64,000 nucleotides of DNA from the NCBI GenBank assembly GCA_016787725.1, contig JAEUTZ010000021.1, positions 248,001-312,000 on the forward strand, read 5' to 3'. The notes beneath the pieces are model-generated. The model did not search any database, had not been told where the DNA came from, and worked only from the letters and a program-made list of their open reading frames with translations. Below are positions 59,924 through 64,000 of this stretch, piece by piece. The translations under genes and the position numbers were made by a program. Source of the stretch: Cyclobacteriaceae bacterium. Lineage in GTDB: Bacteria; Bacteroidota; Bacteroidia; Cytophagales; Cyclobacteriaceae. Each line of letters opens with the position of its first letter. Position 1 is the stretch's first letter.

Positions 59924-61370
59924 TTTTATAGCGTTCATCAATCAACTCTCCGTTGTGGTTGAACAGTTCTACGTGCAAAGGCATTTGACCAAGCGCCTGG
60001 GTAGCACAGCTCAGGCAAGGGTCATAAGCGCGAATGGCCACCTCTACCTGGTTCAACATGCCATCGGTGATCGTACCTTTCTGACTGATCACATGATTGG
60101 CTACCCACCGCACGGCACGGTTCATGGCTTCGTTGTTATGGGTGGTTGAAACAATCAGGTTGCACCGGGTAATCATTCCCTTGTCATCGACCTGATAATG
60201 ATGGGTGAGTGTACCGCGCGGAGCTTCAATGATGCCAATGCCCTCCCGTCTGGGTTTTCCTTCGCGCACCAAATCTGAACTCAGAATATCATCATCGTGC
60301 AAGAGGTCATTCATTACTTCGGCACAATGCAAAATTTCGATAAGCCGTGCCCAATGTGAATAGAGGGTGCTGTTATTTACTTTTTTGCCGGAAAAGGCAA
60401 TAAATTCCTGTCGTTCTTTTTCAGCAAGTGGAGTTGGGATTGCGTTGCAGAGGTTGATTCGGGCCAACGGACCTACCCGGTTCCACCCGGTTTCACGTCC
60501 CAATTCCTTCAGGTACGGAAACTTCATGTAGGACCACCGTTCCACACCTTCCAGAAAATACGTTTGGTAGTCATCGGTCGAAACATCCGGTAATGTGATT
60601 TTTCCATCGGCATCAATGGCCCGGAGTTTTCCATGGTACAGTTCCAGATTTCCGTAGTCATCCACCATGCCTAAATGACCGGAAGGGAATGCGGCAAAGT
60701 TATCGAGCAAGGTGCGGTTCTTGTCGTGGTAGGCTTTCATGAATTCAATGATCTCCTGCGACCACTCGATCATGGTTTTAATGTCGGGAATATCTTTTCC
60801 GTTCAGAAAGTAGTCGCGCTCGTACGGATAGAAGGTCTTGTGCATGCCACCCGGCACTGCAGCTACCCCATGGATTTTTTTACCTGCAATAGCGCGGATT
60901 ATCTCCTGGCCAAACTTGCGCATCAGAATTCCCTTGCGTGCGAGTTCTTTGTTCTCAATTGCTACGGCAATTACATTTCTTTTTTCTACGGGGGCATCAA
61001 GCCCAAAGAGTAAGTCCGGTGAGGCCAGGTAGAAAAAATGCAAAGCATGCGATTGAAAGATTTGCCCGTAGTGCATGAGTTTACGCAACTTATGAGCAGC
61101 CGGAGTTAAGTCCTGTGGGTCGATGCCTACCAGTTGATCAATCGCCTTTGCGGCTGCGAGGTGGTGACTGACCGGGCATATGCCACAGAGGCGTTGCACG
61201 AGCACTGGCGCTTCCCAATACGGGTGCCCCTGAATAAAACGCTCAAACCCGCGAAACTCAACAATGTGAAAGAAGGAGTCTTCTACCTTGCCGTATTCAT
61301 CCAGGTGTATGGTTACCCGTCCGTGCCCTTCCACACGGGTTACCGGATCGATGGTGATTTTCTTTTTCAT
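59916..61370 (-). CDS. hoxH: [NiFe]-hydrogenase large subunit (HoxH-type, group 3)
   Basis: 484 residues. Binds the NiFe centre: N-terminal motif 'LCGICPVSHH' (Cys62, Cys65) and C-terminal 'DPCLSCATQ' (Cys452, Cys455). It catalyses reversible H2 oxidation. The last 26 residues after Gln458 form the tail expected to be removed by the maturation protease. Residue 458 is Gln where His or Arg is usual. Together with the HoxF- and fused HoxU-HoxY-type subunits it forms a bidirectional NAD-linked enzyme (group 3d). Confidence 0.92.
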   Translation of the reverse strand: MKKKITIDPVTRVEGHGRVTIHLDEYGKVEDSFFHIVEFRGFERFIQGHPYWEAPVLVQRLCGICPVSHHLAAAKAIDQLVGIDPQDLTPAAHKLRKLMHYGQIFQSHALHFFYLASPDLLFGLDAPVEKRNVIAVAIENKELARKGILMRKFGQEIIRAIAGKKIHGVAAVPGGMHKTFYPYERDYFLNGKDIPDIKTMIEWSQEIIEFMKAYHDKNRTLLDNFAAFPSGHLGMVDDYGNLELYHGKLRAIDADGKITLPDVSTDDYQTYFLEGVERWSYMKFPYLKELGRETGWNRVGPLARINLCNAIPTPLAEKERQEFIAFSGKKVNNSTLYSHWARLIEILHCAEVMNDLLHDDDILSSDLVREGKPRREGIGIIEAPRGTLTHHYQVDDKGMITRCNLIVSTTHNNEAMNRAVRWVANHVISQKGTITDGMLNQVEVAIRAYDPCLSCATQALGQMPLHVELFNHNGELIDERYKNG

Positions 61371-61384
61371 GAATTTACAACCAG

Positions 61385-62653
61385 TTAATCATATTTAAAC
61401 TCGGAATACAACAGGGAATAGTCTTCACCCCACAACAGCCCGTGCACGACTTTCCAGATGTGGTTGGCAGAGGGCGGACAGCCCGGGATCGTATAATCCA
61501 CTTTCACAATTTCATTGCAAGCATACACCCGGTCCAGAATTTTGGGCAGGTCTTCATGATAGGGAACTGTATTCTCTCCTTTCTCACTGGTAACACTGTT
61601 GAGATAAGCTTCTTCCAGACATTCGCCAAGCGGAATGGTGTTGCGCATAGCGGGTAGTCCACCCCACACTGCACATTCACCCATCACCACCAGGATGTCG
61701 CACATCTCTCGGAATTTCTTCAGCGTTTCAATGTTCTCATCATTGCAACAGCCGCCTTCCACCAACCCCAGGTGGCAGCGTTGCGTAAAGTTCTTGATGT
61801 CTGTTAAGGGTGATTTATTAAAAGAAACCAATTCCACAATGTCCAACAGATCCGTATCAATATCCAGCAACGACATGTGGCAGCCAAAGCATCCGGCCAA
61901 CGAAACCGTAGCGATGGTCTTCTTTTCAAAGTTGGCCACCTTGGGTTTTTCGGTAATGGTATGGCGAAAGTGTTGTTGGGTTGATTCCAGATCAAACTTG
62001 CGGTCGCCAAAAGGTTGAGATAAGCTTTTGCCCCGCACAATGATGGCTCCGGTGGGGCACAGCTTCATGGCATTCTCAGCTTCCTGTTCCGAAAGTTTTG
62101 CTTCCTGCCCGTAATCGATGCCCACTTGGGTTTCATTACCCCGGTTGATGTACATGAAAACACGCTTACCGTCCTTCGTAAATACTTCTTCCACACACCT
62201 GCGGCATTTGATGCAGCGATTGTGTTCCATAATCATTCGTTTGGGTTGGTAGTCAATCAGGCGATCTTTGAAGAGGTGTGGGAAACGTGAGGTTGAAATT
62301 CCCAATTCATAACCCATGTGTTGCAGGTCGCAGTTGCCGCTTTTTTCACAAGCGGGACAAAAGTGGTTGCCTTCAGCAAACATCATTTCGATCAGCGCCT
62401 TTCGCATGTCTAAAAGTTCGGGGGTATTTACCTCTACTTTTAATCCTTCTTTTACAAACGCGGTACAGGCAGGGTCGTGCCGGCCGTTGATTTTGCAGGT
62501 ACATGTGCGACAAGTGCCGAGCGGAGGGTCAATGTGTTTAAAATAACAGAGGGAAGGAATGAAGACTCCGTTTTCTTTGGCTGCATCCACAAGATTCATT
62601 CCTTCCTCAGCCTGATACTGTTTTCCGTCAATCCAGAATGTGCAGGTTGCCAT
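61385..62653 (-). CDS. Fused HoxU-HoxY (diaphorase iron-sulfur subunit and hydrogenase small subunit)
   Basis: 422 residues. Residues about 1-210 are HoxU/NuoG-like: [2Fe-2S] ligands Cys36, Cys48, Cys51, Cys63; 4Fe-4S site with His97, Cys99, Cys102, Cys108; and 4Fe-4S ligands Cys147, Cys150, Cys153, Cys199. Residues about 245-422 are the small hydrogenase subunit HoxY/NuoB-like: Cys255 and Cys258 ('LAGCFGCHMSLL'), 'EGGCCNDEN', 'GECAVWGG' and 'GCPPSANH'. In most known group 3d operons these are two genes; here a short linker (about 210-245) joins them. Electrons would pass from the NiFe site to NAD+ through this chain. Confidence 0.9.
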   Translation of the reverse strand: MATCTFWIDGKQYQAEEGMNLVDAAKENGVFIPSLCYFKHIDPPLGTCRTCTCKINGRHDPACTAFVKEGLKVEVNTPELLDMRKALIEMMFAEGNHFCPACEKSGNCDLQHMGYELGISTSRFPHLFKDRLIDYQPKRMIMEHNRCIKCRRCVEEVFTKDGKRVFMYINRGNETQVGIDYGQEAKLSEQEAENAMKLCPTGAIIVRGKSLSQPFGDRKFDLESTQQHFRHTITEKPKVANFEKKTIATVSLAGCFGCHMSLLDIDTDLLDIVELVSFNKSPLTDIKNFTQRCHLGLVEGGCCNDENIETLKKFREMCDILVVMGECAVWGGLPAMRNTIPLGECLEEAYLNSVTSEKGENTVPYHEDLPKILDRVYACNEIVKVDYTIPGCPPSANHIWKVVHGLLWGEDYSLLYSEFKYD

Positions 62654-62658
62654 GGTGC

Positions 62659-64000
62659 TCAGGGTTTATAACGTTCATATTCTTCTACGGCCGCATGATG
62701 ATCAAACTTGCGATACGTACTGTTGTCGGTTCCGGCAAAGCGCGCTGTAAAGTAATCCTGAAATTTTTCGAGCGACTGAAGAATGCTATTGCTGGCGGTT
62801 TTGCCCAATCCGCACCGGCTGGTTGTTTTCATAATGGTGCCCCAGTTTCGCAATTCTTTCAAATCATTCATATCCGCGAGTTCATTTTGCAGTCGTTCCA
62901 GCTTGCGCTGAATTATGAAATTACCTGCCCGGCAGGGAGTGCATACTCCACATGATTCATGCTTGAAGAACTCAGAGAAATTCATCAGGATGTGTACCAG
63001 ATCACGTTTGCTGCTGAAGATCATAAATGATCCTCCGCACCGGATATCCTTTTGGGCCATCAGGTCGAGCATGGAAATGCGTCTGTATTTTTCCCGGACT
63101 GAGATGCATTCACCGGAGGGACCACTCACCTGTATGAAGTACGGATCTTCCGCACCGCATAAGTCTAATAACTCAGCCACGGTCATTCCCCATTCTATCT
63201 CGTAGATACCAGGTCGTTGGCAATCACCCGAAATGCTGATCAATTTGGTTCCGGCTGAACCCGGGATGCCCCGTTTCAGATAATCAAAGGATCCCATTTG
63301 AATCAGGCGGGCTACGGCAGCAAAAGTTTCCACATTATTAACAACCGTAGGGAGTTGCAAATATCCCTTCTCAACGGGGTAAAACCACTTGGTGCGAGGT
63401 TCGCCTCGCTTTCCTTCCAGGGATTCGAGTAAGGCAGTCTCCTCACCACACACATAGGCTCCGGCTCCGATTTCAACTCGAATGTCAAAATTGAAGCCGG
63501 TGATGCCACCAATGTTTTTACCCAGCAATCCCAGCGTATGAAACAGTTCAATTTCCGTTTCGAGTTTGGATAAGAGCCACCGGTACTCGCCCCGCAAATA
63601 GACAATGCCATATGCAGCCCCCACCGTATACCCGGCCAGTATCATCCCTTCAAGCACCGAACCGGGTTGGTTGTTTAGCAGAACCCGATCTTTAAAAGTG
63701 CCTGGCTCACCCTCATCGGCATTGCAAACAATGAACTTGGCCGGACTTTCATATTGGCGACACGTGTCCCACTTTTTCCAAGTTGGGAAAAAAGCACCCC
63801 CGCGGCCTGCTAATCCGGAGATCCGGAGTTGTTCTATTACTGCTTCCGAAGATAAGTTGTTTAGTTTTTTAATGGCTTCTCCGGCTGAGTAGGGAGCAAA
63901 GAAAATCGAATGATCATTGGCTGGCGTAAACCGGATATTGTCCAACGGGGTGTCATAAATTTCAGCTGCTGTTTTCCCTTGCTTTAGTTTTTGAATGATT
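62659..64000 (-). CDS. hoxF: HoxF-type diaphorase flavoprotein, C-terminal part (5' end outside window)
   Basis: The frame is open to the window edge; a TTG at 63945 is internal, because in-frame codons continue with an ORF reading '..KTAAEIYDTPLDNIRF'. NuoF-like domain with 'GLAGRGGAFFPTWKKW' (NAD/FMN site), 'CNADEGEPGTFKDR' and 'GAYVCGEETALLESLEG', and 4Fe-4S ligands in 'ESCGVCTPCRAG' plus a later Cys in 'SRCGLGKTAS'. It reduces or oxidises NAD. In HoxF a NuoE-like part precedes the NuoF part; whether it is present here lies outside the window. Five bases separate it from the fused hoxU-hoxY. Confidence 0.9.
   Translation of the reverse strand, partial: IIQKLKQGKTAAEIYDTPLDNIRFTPANDHSIFFAPYSAGEAIKKLNNLSSEAVIEQLRISGLAGRGGAFFPTWKKWDTCRQYESPAKFIVCNADEGEPGTFKDRVLLNNQPGSVLEGMILAGYTVGAAYGIVYLRGEYRWLLSKLETEIELFHTLGLLGKNIGGITGFNFDIRVEIGAGAYVCGEETALLESLEGKRGEPRTKWFYPVEKGYLQLPTVVNNVETFAAVARLIQMGSFDYLKRGIPGSAGTKLISISGDCQRPGIYEIEWGMTVAELLDLCGAEDPYFIQVSGPSGECISVREKYRRISMLDLMAQKDIRCGGSFMIFSSKRDLVHILMNFSEFFKHESCGVCTPCRAGNFIIQRKLERLQNELADMNDLKELRNWGTIMKTTSRCGLGKTASNSILQSLEKFQDYFTARFAGTDNSTYRKFDHHAAVEEYERYKP

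Noticed and set aside
1..64000. CRISPR array, insertion sequence, rRNA operon or prophage
   Set aside because: No regular spaced repeats, transposase, rRNA sequence or phage structural genes were seen.

Overview
The window comes from a Bacteroidota chromosome, most likely a Cytophagales-type member (family-level inference, not proven). Evidence: many promoters of the Bacteroidota type (-7 TAnnTTTG, often with a TTG about 19 bases upstream), almost no Shine-Dalgarno sites, a SusC/TonB-type receptor with a CarboxypepD_reg-like domain, a LytS/LytTR pair, CreD, DUF2911, DinB, and the L13-S9-S2-EF-Ts cluster. Roughly 67 protein genes (two cut by the window ends) and three tRNA genes are supported. 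I see no rRNA, CRISPR array, insertion sequence or prophage.

Layout. 1-5.2 kb: tail of an M20 peptidase, a LytTR response regulator/LytS kinase pair, and a divergent outer-membrane receptor with an extra C-terminal domain. 5.3-15.3 kb: aspS, tadA, small conserved proteins, a long leftward run (PNPOx-like, quinone reductase, ilvE, two DinB proteins, GNAT, EamA exporter) and a divergent MocR regulator with direct-repeat operator candidates. 15.3-22.5 kb: DUF2911/TPR protein, lipid kinase, a YopX-like gene, acyl carrier protein, an NtrY/NtrC-type pair, a propeller-like protein and lpxH. 22.6-22.8 kb: tRNA-Ala followed by a rearranged copy of its own 3' half. 22.9-34.3 kb: a three-gene peptidase operon, an unknown 486-residue protein, a single-domain response regulator, ALDH7, DegQ-type protease, Hsp20, ABC exporter. 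34.4-39.4 kb: tRNA-Asn, a membrane protein/winged-helix regulator/CreD cluster with a repeated promoter-operator element, and a GH78-type glycosidase. 39.4-50.2 kb: pruA, HAD phosphatase, ArsR regulator, tRNA-Pro(AGG) beside an AT-rich HNH-like gene, sixA, LpxL-like acyltransferase, ettA, ispD, queA. 50.5-59.4 kb: MacB-type permease, recA, aminopeptidase, PhoB/PhoR-type pair, RluA-family synthase, rplM-rpsI-rpsB, tsf. 59.4-64 kb: a leftward operon for a bidirectional NAD-linked [NiFe] hydrogenase (hoxF partial, fused hoxU-hoxY, hoxH, maturation protease).

How the parts work together. Most of the window is housekeeping: translation (aspS, L13, S9, S2, EF-Ts, EttA, QueA, TadA), envelope lipid building (LpxH, LpxL-like, lipid kinase, ACP) and amino-acid metabolism (IlvE, PruA, ALDH7). 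The accessory content of most interest is (a) the CreD cluster, where the same 25-base element, TAACTTT(G/T)-N5-CAAAGTACTTT(G/T), lies just before both the first gene and creD, with the regulator gene between them; (b) the hydrogenase with fused diaphorase and small-subunit domains and a Gln in the usual His/Arg position of the second nickel-binding motif; (c) the tRNA-Ala 3'-half copy carrying a 16-base hairpin in place of the T-arm; and (d) the lone low-GC HNH-like gene behind an unusual tRNA-Pro. All functions are inferred from sequence reading alone; no database search was run.
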